A stretch of DNA of 64,000 nucleotides from positions 1 to 64,000 of the forward strand of contig NZ_JAGDYL010000009.1 in the NCBI RefSeq assembly GCF_017565705.1, read 5' to 3'. Of the stretch, positions 1 to 8,399 are shown piece by piece (the first letter of the stretch is position 1; each line of letters starts with the position of its first letter). A model generated the notes under the pieces. The model ran no database searches. It saw only the letters and a list, made by a program, of their open reading frames with translations, and was not told the DNA's origin. The position numbers and the translations under genes were made by a program. The DNA comes from Leucobacter ruminantium. Lineage in GTDB: Bacteria > Actinomycetota > Actinomycetes > Actinomycetales > Microbacteriaceae.

Positions 1-111
1 GCGCGAGATACCCATCGCGGCAGCGATATGGGATTGTTTCCAGCCCTGCTGATGACGTTGAATGATCAATCGCCTACCAGCAGGAGTCAGACGGGCGTTA
101 CGGTGGGTCAC
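1..111 (-). CDS. IS481-like transposase, N-terminal fragment (runs off the window)
   Basis: A GTG start at 111 opens a frame with 37 readable codons before the sequence ends. The peptide starts MTHRNARLTP and continues with an Arg/Gln-rich helix and KQSHIAAAMGISR, a helix-turn-helix typical of the N-terminus of IS481-family DDE transposases. The catalytic DDE core would lie beyond position 1. Its AT-richer codon use (CAT, CAA, CGT) differs from neighbouring genes, as expected for a mobile element. Confidence 0.7.
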   Translation of the reverse strand, partial: MTHRNARLTPAGRRLIIQRHQQGWKQSHIAAAMGISR

Positions 112-169
112 GAGAACCTCCGGGAATAGGTGAAGACGTTAGACATCTCCACTAAGCCCGGAGGTTCTC
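112..169. repeat. 13-bp perfect inverted repeat in the IS leader
   Basis: GAGAACCTCCGGG at 112-124 is mirrored by CCCGGAGGTTCTC at 157-169 with a 32-nt spacer, directly abutting the transposase GTG codon. In RNA reading into the transposase the stem would mask the start region, a known way for insertion sequences to block translation from impinging transcripts. That role is an inference; the repeat itself is directly visible. Confidence 0.7.
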
Positions 170-308
170 CTGTTTCACAAGCCCGTCGCTGCTACCAACC
201 TCCTGACCGGGTACACCTAGGTCGTGCGGGTGGGCGCCCCGGGGTGCCGGGGCGTCCCTGCAGCGTCGCACTGTCGGAGATCGCGAGGGATCGCGGTAGC
301 GTGATGCC

Positions 309-1241
309 ATGCGCACCTTCACCCTGCCGGGAACCGAGCTGACCGTGTCCGACGTCGTGCTCGGGCTCATGCGGATCCAGGACAAGACCGACGAGGAGGT
401 GCGCGCGCTCGTGAGCTCCGCTCGCGACGCCGGGATCAACTTCCTCGACCACGCCGACATCTACGGCGACGGCGTGCACGGTTGCGAGCGCCGCTTCGGC
501 GAGGCTGTGCGGCTCACCCCCGCCGAGCGGGAACGGTGGGTGATCCAGTCGAAGACCGGGATCGTGAAGCAGGGCCCCTATTTCGACTTCTCGTACGAGC
601 ACATCGTCGAGTCCGTGCACGGCTCGCTCGAAGCCCTCGGCACCGACTACCTCGACATCCTGCTGCTGCATCGCCCCGACGCCCTGGTCGAGCCCGAGGA
701 GGTCGCCCGCGCGTTCGACGATCTCGCCGCGGCAGGCAAGGTGCGCGCGTTCGGCGTCTCGAACCATACGTCCCACCAGATCGAGCTGCTGCGCCGATAC
801 GTCGAGCAGCCGCTCGTCGCGAACCAGCTGCAGCTGTCGATCACGCACGCGCCGATGATCGCGCAGGGTCTCGCGGCGAACATGCAGGGCCTCGAGCAGT
901 CGGTGGCGCGAGACGACGGGGTCCTCGACTACTGCCGCCTGCACGACATCACCGTGCAGGCGTGGTCGCCGTTCCAGTCGGGCTTCTTCGACGGACCCTT
1001 CCTCGGTTCCAGCCGATTCCCCGAGCTGAACGCCGCCATCGATCGCCTCGCCGCGCGGTACGACGTGTCGGCCGAAGCGATCGCCGTCGCGTGGATCACC
1101 CGGCACCCCGCGCGCATGCAGGTCGTGCTCGGAACGACGACGCCGCAGCGCGTCTCCGCTGCCGCACAGGGGTCCGAGGTGCGGTTGAGCCGCGCGGAGT
1201 GGTACGAACTCGTGCGCGCGGCGGGGTATCTCGTGCCGTAG
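309..1241 (+). CDS. Aldo/keto reductase (YdhF-like group)
   Basis: 310 residues, a full-length AKR TIM barrel that should reduce carbonyls with NADPH in the cytosol. The catalytic tetrad is visible: Asp47 and Tyr52 in LDHADIYG, Lys82 in QSKTG, His121 in LLLHRPD. The FGVSNH motif and the C-terminal cofactor segment (VLGTTTPQR) are also present. The start follows a TAGCGT -10-like hexamer by 6 nt with no Shine-Dalgarno sequence, suggesting a leaderless message. It stands alone between the IS end and an uncharacterised gene, so the substrate is unknown. Confidence 0.9.
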   Translation: MRTFTLPGTELTVSDVVLGLMRIQDKTDEEVRALVSSARDAGINFLDHADIYGDGVHGCERRFGEAVRLTPAERERWVIQSKTGIVKQGPYFDFSYEHIVESVHGSLEALGTDYLDILLLHRPDALVEPEEVARAFDDLAAAGKVRAFGVSNHTSHQIELLRRYVEQPLVANQLQLSITHAPMIAQGLAANMQGLEQSVARDDGVLDYCRLHDITVQAWSPFQSGFFDGPFLGSSRFPELNAAIDRLAARYDVSAEAIAVAWITRHPARMQVVLGTTTPQRVSAAAQGSEVRLSRAEWYELVRAAGYLVP

Positions 1242-1313
1242 GCCGCCCGCCCCGCCGGTCGCGGCGGGGATGCGGAGGCACGGTTCCGGAACACGGCGAC
1301 TACGCTGACAGGC

Positions 1314-3032
1314 ATGAGTGCGACGATGCCCGAACCCGAAGATCTGCGACTGTGGCGCGAGCGGCAGCGCGCGGGCCTGCCGACGCCGTGGGAGGATGCC
1401 GGGATCCGCCTCCTCGAGGACGACGAAGTGCCGGAGCTGCTCGACGACTCGTATCTCACCGAGGACGACCTCGCGGAACCCGGCATCCGTGCCAACGTGC
1501 GCGCGATGGCCGAGACGAACGCCCTCATCGCGTGGGTCGCCGAGGAAGATGGGGAGAGGGCGTACGGCTACTGGAACGGCCCGGCGGATCCGTCCGCCGC
1601 CGCCGAGGAGCAAGCCGACGGCGGAGCCGCATCCGGGCCGGCGCTCGTATCGCTCGACACCGAGGGCCAGTACATGATGCTGGCGGGACGCACGCTCACC
1701 GAGGCGCTGTGCGCGGAGGCCGCCGAGTACGAGGACGGAAACTTCGCAGCTCTGGTCGCGCGCGCCCGCGGACTCGCGGCGGAGACGGACGCCGGGCTCG
1801 CGGCGTCCCTGGTCACAGGGGAGGCGATCGCCGAGCTGCGGAACCCCGCGATCGAGGGGCCGGGCAGGTATCGGGACGCCCGATACGCCGCCCTGCGTCA
1901 AGAGGATTCCGGCGAAGGCGCCGAGGAGCCCGATCCCGCGCCGGATCCCGTTCCCGCCCCCACCGCGCCTCCCGCCCCCTCCGAACTCCCGGAGGACCTG
2001 CTGCGGTGGAGAGCACGCGCGGCGGCCGGCGAGACCGCCCCGTGGGATCGCTTCGGCGTGCGCTTCCTCGCCGAGGCCGAGCTGCCGAGCGAGGTGGTGA
2101 GATCCGAAGCCCGCGCGGCCGAGTCGGGCGTCGAGCGGGATCGGATCGAGGCCGAAGCGACCCGGGCCACCACCGAACTGGCGACCTGGGTGCTGGAGAG
2201 CGACGATGGCGTGGCGCTCGGCTACTGGCACGGCCCAGAGGGCACTCCGACCGATGCGGCGCCGCTCGCCCTGCTCGAGCCCTCGGAGTGGTTCGACGCC
2301 GTGCGGGGGCGCACGCTGACCGATGCCATGTGCCTCGCGTTCGGCGAGTACGAGGACGAGCTGATCGCGCCGCTCGCGCGGGAGTGCCGGGCGCTCGGAT
2401 TCGAGGTGGCGGCCGACGCGTACGACGACTTCCCGGAGCCGCAAACCGATGGCCCCAGCACCTATCGCTACGAGTTCAAGAAGCGGCTCGAAGAGCGCGC
2501 GCGGACCGCCGGGATCGAGGCCGCCGAAGCCGCGGCAGAGGAGCGGGCGCGGCGCAGCGCGATGGCGCCGCGGGCGGAGGCGGTCGTGACGGGCGAACTG
2601 CCGACACTGATCGCGGCGCTCGGGCACGGCGCCGACGACGCCGAGGCGCAGGCGGCCCTCGCGCTCTTCGGGCCGCCGTTCGAGCGCAGCCAGTACCCGG
2701 TCGGCGCGGTCACCCGGACCTATTACGTCGCCGAGCGGAAGCACGCGGAGCTGATCTTCGAGGACGGTGTCCTCGAAGACGTCAGGATCTGGGTCAGGGG
2801 CAGCGATGAGCGCGGGGCGTACGCGCGGCCGGAAGGCCTCATCGACGGCGTCGGCCCCGATACGACGCGGGAGCAGATCCTCGAGCGCTTCGGGACTCCC
2901 GAGTGGTCGAACGCCCACGCTGATCGGTTCTGGACCGCGGAGGACGCCCCGAACCGGGTGTTCGTGCGCTTCGAGTACGTCGACGGACAGGTCTCGGATA
3001 TCTCCTTGACCCGCGAATCACCGGAGCAGTGA
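1314..3032 (+). CDS. Uncharacterised protein with an internal tandem duplication
   Basis: 572 residues, no signal peptide or membrane segment, very acidic. Two homologous halves are visible. Residues about 8-200 (LRLWRERQRAGLPTPWEDAG ... AYGYWNGP ... GRTLTEALCAEAAEYEDG) match about 226-385 (LLRWRARAAAGETAPWDRFG ... ALGYWHGP ... GRTLTDAMCLAFGEYEDE). A Pro/Ala linker (about 200-225) joins them. The C-terminal part (about 420-572) is a separate beta-rich segment with RTYYVAERKHAELIFEDG. The general look recalls SMI1/KNR4 or Imm-type domains but I cannot assign a family. Start: ATG 7 nt after TACGCT, candidate leaderless. It converges with the next gene. Confidence 0.75.
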   Translation: MSATMPEPEDLRLWRERQRAGLPTPWEDAGIRLLEDDEVPELLDDSYLTEDDLAEPGIRANVRAMAETNALIAWVAEEDGERAYGYWNGPADPSAAAEEQADGGAASGPALVSLDTEGQYMMLAGRTLTEALCAEAAEYEDGNFAALVARARGLAAETDAGLAASLVTGEAIAELRNPAIEGPGRYRDARYAALRQEDSGEGAEEPDPAPDPVPAPTAPPAPSELPEDLLRWRARAAAGETAPWDRFGVRFLAEAELPSEVVRSEARAAESGVERDRIEAEATRATTELATWVLESDDGVALGYWHGPEGTPTDAAPLALLEPSEWFDAVRGRTLTDAMCLAFGEYEDELIAPLARECRALGFEVAADAYDDFPEPQTDGPSTYRYEFKKRLEERARTAGIEAAEAAAEERARRSAMAPRAEAVVTGELPTLIAALGHGADDAEAQAALALFGPPFERSQYPVGAVTRTYYVAERKHAELIFEDGVLEDVRIWVRGSDERGAYARPEGLIDGVGPDTTREQILERFGTPEWSNAHADRFWTAEDAPNRVFVRFEYVDGQVSDISLTRESPEQ

Positions 3033-3119
3033 GGGGACGACCGCGGGTGAGCGCAGGGACGCGGCAACCCGCACATGTGGCAGGGCGCCGGCGAGTTCAG
3101 GGAGAGGGACCCGACGGGT

Positions 3120-4169
3120 TCAGCCGCCCTCGCCGCCGAACAGGAACTTCCTGACCGCGCCGCCCTGCTTCGGCATGAGCGCGCGCAGCTCGCCGTCTAC
3201 TTTGCTGGGGCGTTCGATGCTCTCGGAGGTGTACCAGGCGCGATCCCGGGTTCCGGATGCGTCGAGGCCCCACGCGGCGAGCACGTCGATGAGGCGCGAC
3301 GCCGATCCGAACGCCCACGCCCAGATCTCGGGGTCGAGCGTCGACAGCTCGCCGAAGGAGCTGTAGGCGTAGATCCAGTCGCGCTCGACCTCGATGTCGA
3401 AGGATTCTGCGAGCTCGGAGAGCAGGGACGCGGCGGGGCCGTCGATGAGCGCCTCGGCCGTGGCCGCGCGCGCCGCATCGAGCTCGGGTTCGAGCTTCGC
3501 TCTGCGCTTGGCCTCGGCCCCGGCCTTGCGCCCGAACTCCGCTTTCAGATCCGCCTTCGCCCTGCTGGTCGTCGACCATTTCGCATCGACGTAGGCGGTG
3601 AAGCCGAGCGACGGCGGCAGTTCCAGCCGGGTGGCGCGCTTGCGGAAACTGTCGACCGGGGTGACATCCGGTTCCGAACGCTCGAAGTCGAAGAATCCGG
3701 CCACGTTCACGACGGTCGAGGCCGCCGCCAGCACCGTCGCGGCGCCGGGGCCGCGCGCGGCGAGGTACATGCGGGGCAGGTCGAGGCAGTGACGGATCGC
3801 GATGTAGCCGCGACGCGACGGCGAACCGTCCCCCTCCGCCTTCCAGTAGCGCCAGCCGTGGTTGCCGACCTCGATGTGCGGCGCGCCCGCCGCGGGGTCG
3901 GTGTCGGGGTCGCCGTCCATGACGATCGTCTCGCAGGTCCCGTCGAGCACGAGGCTCGGCATGGGCACGATCCGGTTGCGCACTTCGGACCACGAGGAGT
4001 AGAGGAGCCCGTTCGCCTTCGCGAACTCGGCGAGCGCGTCGTGCTGCGCGCCCGTCAGCTGCCGCCCCGGCAGCACCGAGCCCAGTTTCGCGAGGGGGTT
4101 GCGGCTGCGCCCGGCGCCCTCGAGCGGGTCGGTCTCGAACCAGTACTCCTGCTGTTCCCGTGCGACCAT
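3120..4169 (-). CDS. Uncharacterised protein, 349 aa
   Basis: I do not recognise a family. The start at 4169 is chosen because AAGGGGA lies just upstream and a GATAAT -10 element is 26 nt upstream (4195-4200); an ATG 24 nt further upstream would fall nearly on that promoter. The sequence has no signal peptide. The N-terminal region includes WFETDPLEG and a Trp-rich stretch (HGWRYWKAEG). The middle (about 215-265) is Lys/Glu/Ala-rich and predicted helical or coiled-coil. The C-terminus contains IYAYSSFGELSTLDPEIWAW. It converges with the duplicated-domain protein and is divergent from the MFS gene. Confidence 0.7.
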   Translation of the reverse strand: MVAREQQEYWFETDPLEGAGRSRNPLAKLGSVLPGRQLTGAQHDALAEFAKANGLLYSSWSEVRNRIVPMPSLVLDGTCETIVMDGDPDTDPAAGAPHIEVGNHGWRYWKAEGDGSPSRRGYIAIRHCLDLPRMYLAARGPGAATVLAAASTVVNVAGFFDFERSEPDVTPVDSFRKRATRLELPPSLGFTAYVDAKWSTTSRAKADLKAEFGRKAGAEAKRRAKLEPELDAARAATAEALIDGPAASLLSELAESFDIEVERDWIYAYSSFGELSTLDPEIWAWAFGSASRLIDVLAAWGLDASGTRDRAWYTSESIERPSKVDGELRALMPKQGGAVRKFLFGGEGG

Positions 4170-4194
4170 CTCGCTCCCCTTCCGGCTGGTTCCC

Positions 4195-4200
4195 ATTATC
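4195..4200 (-). promoter_or_regulatory. -10 element for the 3120-4169 gene
   Basis: On the minus strand this reads GATAAT (5 of 6 to TATAAT). It is about 25 nt from the chosen ATG with the ribosome-binding site AAGGGGA in between, which decides the start codon. The -35 region is weak. Confidence 0.5.
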
Positions 4201-4407
4201 GGCGCTCGGAAGGGCGGGCATGAGGCCATCGCAGCTCAGGAGCGGGATCACGGCTCAGGTGGGGAGAATCCCGCCAGAACGTGCGCCCGAGTTGCGAACC
4301 CCGGCCTGAGCCGCGGTCCAGACCAGAACCGCGGCCCGCGGCCCGCCCCGACCCCCGGCCCTGAACCCCGGCCCTCGGCTCCGCAGTACAGTGGAGTCGG
4401 AGGTTCC

Positions 4408-5736
4408 ATGACAGACTCGGCGAGAAGCGTACTGCTGCGCTTCGCTCCGATGATCTACGGGCCGACCACGTTCTTCGCGCTCGGCGAGGGTGCCGTGATC
4501 CCTCTCATCCCGATCATGGCGGCGAAGCTCGGCGCCGACCTCGCGCTCTCCGGGCTCGTCGCGTCGACGCTCGTCATCGGCCAGCTGTGCGGCAACATTC
4601 CCGCCGGCTACCTCGTGGCGCGGCTGGGGGAGCGCGTCACCATGGTCGCGGCCGGCATCATCGCGATGCTCGGCGCTGCGGGCATCGCCTTCGCGCCGAG
4701 CGTGGGGGTGCTCTCCGTCGCGGTCTTCGTGGTCGGGCTCTGCGCGGCCGCGTTCGCTCTCGCCCGCCACGCCTTCATGACCACGCGCGTGCCGCTCTTC
4801 TACCGCGCCCGAGCGCTCTCGCTGCTCGGCGGATCGTTCAGGTTCGGTCTCTTCGCCGGCCCGTTCCTCGGGGCCCTGCTGCTCGGGCTCACCGGCGTGG
4901 AGGCCTCGGCGGCGTGGTGCTTCGCGGCGTGTCTGGTCGCGTGCGTGCTGCTCGTCGGCTTCGGTCCCGACCCGGAGGCGCGGCTGCAGGCCGGCTCGGG
5001 CGAGGGATCCGCGGGCTTCCGCGAGGGATCCGCCCACCCCGCGAACCGGGCGGAGCGGGCCGATGGCGCCGCCGACACCGGTGAGCCGGTGACGAGCGGA
5101 ATCGCGGTGCCCGGCGCGGGGCGGCGACCGGGGGTCTTCCGTACGATGGTCGAGCACCGCGGGGTTCTGGCGCGTCTCGGCCTCGCGGCGGCCTCGCTGT
5201 CGGCCGTGCGCTCGGCCAGGCTCGTCGTGCTGCCGATCTGGGGCGTCTCCCTCGGGCTCGATGCGCAGACCATCTCCCTGGTGGTGGGCATCTCGGGCGC
5301 CATCGACTTCGCGCTGTTCTACGCGGGCGGCCAGGTGATGGACCGTTTCGGCAGGCTCTGGGCCGTGCTCCCGGCGATGCTGCTGATGAGCTCAGGCTTC
5401 ATCGCGCTCGCGTTCACGCACGATGCGCCGGAGGCCGCGATGTGGTTCGCCATGTTCGCCGCCGTGATCGGCGTGGGCAACGGGCTGTCGAGCGGCATCC
5501 TGCTCACCTTCGGCGCCGACGTAGCGCCGAAGGGCGATCCCGCGGCGTTCCTCGGGTCGTGGCGCACGCTGACCGACGCCGGGGGAGCCGCCGCGCCCGT
5601 CATCTTCTCGGGTATCGCCGCGGTCTCGACGCTGGGCGTGGCGACCGGCGCGATCGGCGCGATCGGTCTGATCGGCGCGCTCGGCATGCTGCGCTGGGTG
5701 CCGCGCTTCGTGCATCGCCGCCCTCCCGCCGGTTGA
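4408..5736 (+). CDS. Major facilitator superfamily transporter
   Basis: 442 residues with about 12 hydrophobic segments in two groups of six, separated by a long hydrophilic loop (about residues 188-245) rich in Gly, Ala and Glu. The loop DNA contains two near-identical GAGGGATCCGC stretches. Motif-A-like residues ([10 protein letters not shown] after TM2; DRFGRLWAV in the second half) support MFS membership, so it should be an inner-membrane secondary transporter, probably drug or metabolite efflux. GGAGG lies 5 nt before the ATG, with TACAGT further upstream. Substrate not predictable. Confidence 0.88.
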   Translation: MTDSARSVLLRFAPMIYGPTTFFALGEGAVIPLIPIMAAKLGADLALSGLVASTLVIGQLCGNIPAGYLVARLGERVTMVAAGIIAMLGAAGIAFAPSVGVLSVAVFVVGLCAAAFALARHAFMTTRVPLFYRARALSLLGGSFRFGLFAGPFLGALLLGLTGVEASAAWCFAACLVACVLLVGFGPDPEARLQAGSGEGSAGFREGSAHPANRAERADGAADTGEPVTSGIAVPGAGRRPGVFRTMVEHRGVLARLGLAAASLSAVRSARLVVLPIWGVSLGLDAQTISLVVGISGAIDFALFYAGGQVMDRFGRLWAVLPAMLLMSSGFIALAFTHDAPEAAMWFAMFAAVIGVGNGLSSGILLTFGADVAPKGDPAAFLGSWRTLTDAGGAAAPVIFSGIAAVSTLGVATGAIGAIGLIGALGMLRWVPRFVHRRPPAG

Positions 5737-5824
5737 GCCGCGCGGCGGTGAGGGATCCCTCCCCCTCATCGGTCGGCCGAACCGCGCCCTCGTGGGGTAC
5801 GTGCGTCCGCGTTACGGTGGAGGC

Positions 5825-7180
5825 ATGAGTACCGCAACGATTCACGGCGCGACCCTCGAGGAGTGGGAGCGCCGGCTCCCCGTGATCTCGGACCTGGTCG
5901 GTCTGCGGGAGACCGAGTGGTTCTCGCCGCACACGGCCCCCACCGCCGAAGCGATCGCGGATGTCGGACTGACCCGCGCCGACATCGACGACGCGGCCGC
6001 GCGGCTGCGGCGCTTCGCCTCCTACTTCCGGGAGGTGTTCCCCGAGACGGGGGCGACGCAGGGCATCCTCGAGTCGCCGCTCGTGGGAGCGCCGAAGCTG
6101 CACGCCGCACTCGCTGAGCGGGCGGGCCGCGAACTGCCGGGATCCCTCTGGCTGAAGCTCGACAGCGAGCTGCCGATCTCCGGTTCGATCAAGGCCCGCG
6201 GCGGCATCTACGAGGTGCTGCAGCACGCCGAGCGGCTCGCGATCGAGGCGGGCATGCTGAGCCTCGACGACGACTATGCGAGGATCGCCGGCCCGGAGTT
6301 CACCGAGTTCTTCAGCCGTCACGCCATCGCGGTCGGCTCGACGGGCAACCTCGGGCTCTCGATCGGCATCATCAGCGCGAGGCTCGGCTTCCGGGTGACG
6401 GTGCACATGTCTGCCGACGCGCGCGCGTGGAAGAAGGACCTGCTGCGCTCGCACGGCGTCACGGTCGTCGAGTACGACTCCGACTTCTCGGAGGCGGTGC
6501 GGCAGGGCCGCGAACTCGCGGACGCCGACCCCGACTGCTACTTCGTCGACGACGAGAACTCGACCAGCCTCTTCCTCGGGTACGCCGTCGCCGCGCGCCG
6601 CCTCACGGGGCAGCTGCGCGCCTTCGACGTGGCGGTCGACGAGGAGCACCCGCTCTTCGTGCACCTGCCGTGCGGCGTGGGCGGCGGGCCCGGGGGCGTC
6701 GCATTCGGCCTGCGCACCGAGTTCGGCGACCACGTGCACCCGATCTTCGCCGAGCCCACCCACAGCCCGAGCATGCTGCTCGGCGTCGCCACGGGCCTGC
6801 ACGACGGCGTCGCGGTGAACGATTTCGGCATCGACAACGTGACCGCGGCCGACGGGCTCGCCGTCGGCCGTCCCTCGGGCTTCGTCGGCAAGGCGATGCA
6901 GCGCCTCATCGACGGATACGTCACGGTCGACGACGACACCCTGTACCGGCTCCTCGCGCTGCTCGACGCGACCGAGGGGCTGCGCGCCGAACCGTCGGCG
7001 ATGGCGGGCGTGGTCGGCCCGGAGCGGGTGGCGGCGTATTCCGAGTATCTGGAGCGGCGAGGGATCACTGCCGAGCGCTTCGCCCGCGCGACGCACATCG
7101 CGTGGGTGACGGGCGGCAGCATGGTGCCCGACGACGAGATGGAGGGCTACGTGGCGCGGGGGCGCGAACTGCTCGGCTGA
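5825..7180 (+). CDS. dsdA: D-serine dehydratase
   Basis: 451 residues, the usual DsdA length. It is a PLP enzyme that deaminates D-serine to pyruvate and ammonia. The PLP lysine is Lys123 in SGSIKARGG; the phosphate-binding loop is GSTGNLGLS; the Gly-rich segment CGVGGGPGG and the C-terminal WVTGGSMVP also match the family. The start ATG is 6 nt after TACGGT; the GGAGG there is only 1 nt from the ATG, so leaderless initiation is more likely than SD-driven. No adjacent DsdC regulator or DsdX transporter is seen; the preceding MFS gene is the only possible transport partner. Confidence 0.93.
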   Translation: MSTATIHGATLEEWERRLPVISDLVGLRETEWFSPHTAPTAEAIADVGLTRADIDDAAARLRRFASYFREVFPETGATQGILESPLVGAPKLHAALAERAGRELPGSLWLKLDSELPISGSIKARGGIYEVLQHAERLAIEAGMLSLDDDYARIAGPEFTEFFSRHAIAVGSTGNLGLSIGIISARLGFRVTVHMSADARAWKKDLLRSHGVTVVEYDSDFSEAVRQGRELADADPDCYFVDDENSTSLFLGYAVAARRLTGQLRAFDVAVDEEHPLFVHLPCGVGGGPGGVAFGLRTEFGDHVHPIFAEPTHSPSMLLGVATGLHDGVAVNDFGIDNVTAADGLAVGRPSGFVGKAMQRLIDGYVTVDDDTLYRLLALLDATEGLRAEPSAMAGVVGPERVAAYSEYLERRGITAERFARATHIAWVTGGSMVPDDEMEGYVARGRELLG

Positions 7181-7267
7181 GGTGAGGCGAGGGATCCCCG
7201 CCTGGTCGCACCTTTCCTTCTCCCGTCTTCCTCTCATTCCGGTCGCGCGGCCCGACCTCCCCGCGAC

Positions 7268-7345
7268 CTGACCCCGTGTGCACGAGCTGACCCCGTATTC
7301 ACGTGCATAAAGGTGTCAGCTCGTGCATACGGGGTCAGCTCGCGC
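7268..7345. repeat. Nested palindromic intergenic repeat
   Basis: A perfect 16-bp inverted repeat (CGAGCTGACCCCGTAT at 7283-7298, ATACGGGGTCAGCTCG at 7327-7342) encloses a second dyad (GTGCACGAGCTGAC near 7279-7291 against GTCAGCTCGTGCAT near 7315-7328). CTGACCCCGT is also repeated directly at 7268 and 7287. It sits between dsdA and an aldo/keto reductase. It could act as a dsdA terminator or be a repetitive extragenic palindrome; no T-tract follows. Confidence 0.7.
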
Positions 7346-7416
7346 ATGAGCTCGCGCGTTGCGCCTGGTTGCGGGGGCCTGGAACCGCGGGGCCCGATGT
7401 TGATAGCGTCGAAGGC

Positions 7417-8373
7417 ATGACTATCGCGCGCACCACCATCGGAAGCTCGGATCTCGAGATCGCACCGCTCGCCCTCGGAGGCAATGTGTTCGGCTGGACC
7501 GCCGACCGCGACGCCTCGTTCGAGGTGCTCGACGCCTTCCTCGCGGGCGGAGGCGACTTCGTCGACACGGCCGACGGCTACTCGCACTGGGTGCCGGGCA
7601 ACGGAGGCGGCGAGTCGGAGACCGTGATCGGCGAGTGGTTCGCCGCGCGCGGCAACCGCGACGACGTCGTGCTGGCGACGAAGGTGTCGACGCACCCGCA
7701 GTTCTCCGGGCTCGCGGGCGACAACGTGCGTGCCGCAGCCGATGCCTCGCTGCAGCGACTGCAGACCGACCGCATCGACCTCTACTACGCGCACTTCGAC
7801 GACCCCGAGACCCCTCTCGAGGAGACCGTCGCCGCCTTCTCGGGTCTCGTGGACGCCGGCAAGGTGCGCGCCATCGGCGTCTCGAATTACACGGCCGAGC
7901 GCGTCGAGGAGTGGCTGCGCATCTCCCGCGAGGGCGGCTACCACCTGCCTGTCGCCCTGCAGCCGCACTACAACCTCGTCGAGCGCGACTTCGAGACCAA
8001 CGGCCTCCGCGACGCGGCCGAGGGGGCCGGGCTCGCGGTCTTCCCGTACTTCTCGCTCGCCAAGGGTTTCCTCGCGGGCAAGTACCGCGACGCGGGCGAC
8101 GTTTCGGCGGAGGGCGCGAGCCCGCGGGCCGGCCAGGCCGCCGAGTACCTGAACGACCGCGGTCGCGCGGTGCTCGCCGCGCTCGACGAGGTCGCCGCCG
8201 CGCACGGCGCCGAACTCGCGACCGTGTCGCTGGCGTGGCTGCGTTCCCAGCCGACGGTCGCCGCCCCCATTGCGAGCGCCCGCAACCTCGAGCAGCTCCC
8301 GGCACTCCTGGCATCGCTCGAGCTCGAGCTGACAGCCGAGGAGCTCGAGCGCCTCAGCGCGGCCTCCGCGTAG
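7417..8373 (+). CDS. Aldo/keto reductase (AKR11/12-like)
   Basis: 318 residues, TIM-barrel AKR. The tetrad is present: Asp and Tyr in VDTADGYSHW (about residues 50-56), Lys in ATKVSTH, His in YYAHFDD. IGVSNYT and the C-terminal IASARNLEQL NADPH-binding segment complete the family pattern. Start chosen at the ATG that follows TAGCGT by 7 nt (candidate leaderless); an upstream in-frame ATG at 7303 would put 38 unrelated residues encoded by the palindromic repeat in front. Convergent with the ROK regulator gene. Substrate unknown. Confidence 0.9.
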   Translation: MTIARTTIGSSDLEIAPLALGGNVFGWTADRDASFEVLDAFLAGGGDFVDTADGYSHWVPGNGGGESETVIGEWFAARGNRDDVVLATKVSTHPQFSGLAGDNVRAAADASLQRLQTDRIDLYYAHFDDPETPLEETVAAFSGLVDAGKVRAIGVSNYTAERVEEWLRISREGGYHLPVALQPHYNLVERDFETNGLRDAAEGAGLAVFPYFSLAKGFLAGKYRDAGDVSAEGASPRAGQAAEYLNDRGRAVLAALDEVAAAHGAELATVSLAWLRSQPTVAAPIASARNLEQLPALLASLELELTAEELERLSAASA

Positions 8374-8399
8374 GTCGAGGGCTCGCCGCGCCCGAGCCC

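Larger units (their letters stand above)
1..178 (-). mobile_element. End of an IS481-like insertion sequence (cut by window edge)
   Basis: The stretch holds the 5' part of a transposase gene on the minus strand plus its terminal region. Read on the minus strand the outer end begins TGTGAAACAGG near position 178, compatible with the TG...CA ends usual in the IS481 family. A perfect 13-bp inverted repeat lies upstream of the transposase start (112-124 and 157-169). The outer boundary is inferred; the other end of the element and any target duplication are outside the window. Confidence 0.6.

Noticed and set aside
192-2918. 908-codon open frame antisense to the aldo/keto reductase and duplicated-domain genes
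   Set aside because: It is a GC-rich shadow frame dominated by Arg/Gly/Ala/Pro with no recognisable domain; the sense genes have clear starts and family motifs.
4264-4395. C/G-rich run with repeated CCCCGGCCCT before the MFS gene
   Set aside because: Low-complexity upstream spacer; no symmetric or regularly spaced unit that would support an array or operator.
5002-5030. Direct repeat (GAGGGATCCGC twice) in the MFS gene taken as a possible insertion
   Set aside because: It is in frame in a hydrophilic loop and is explained by the general over-representation of GAGGGATC.
5600-7237. 545-codon minus-strand frame opposite dsdA
   Set aside because: Shadow of dsdA, whose PLP motifs are unambiguous on the plus strand.
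7303-7416. Upstream ATG extending the second aldo/keto reductase by 38 residues
   Set aside because: The extension is encoded by the palindromic repeat and precedes the normal AKR N-terminus; the later ATG fits the promoter pattern.
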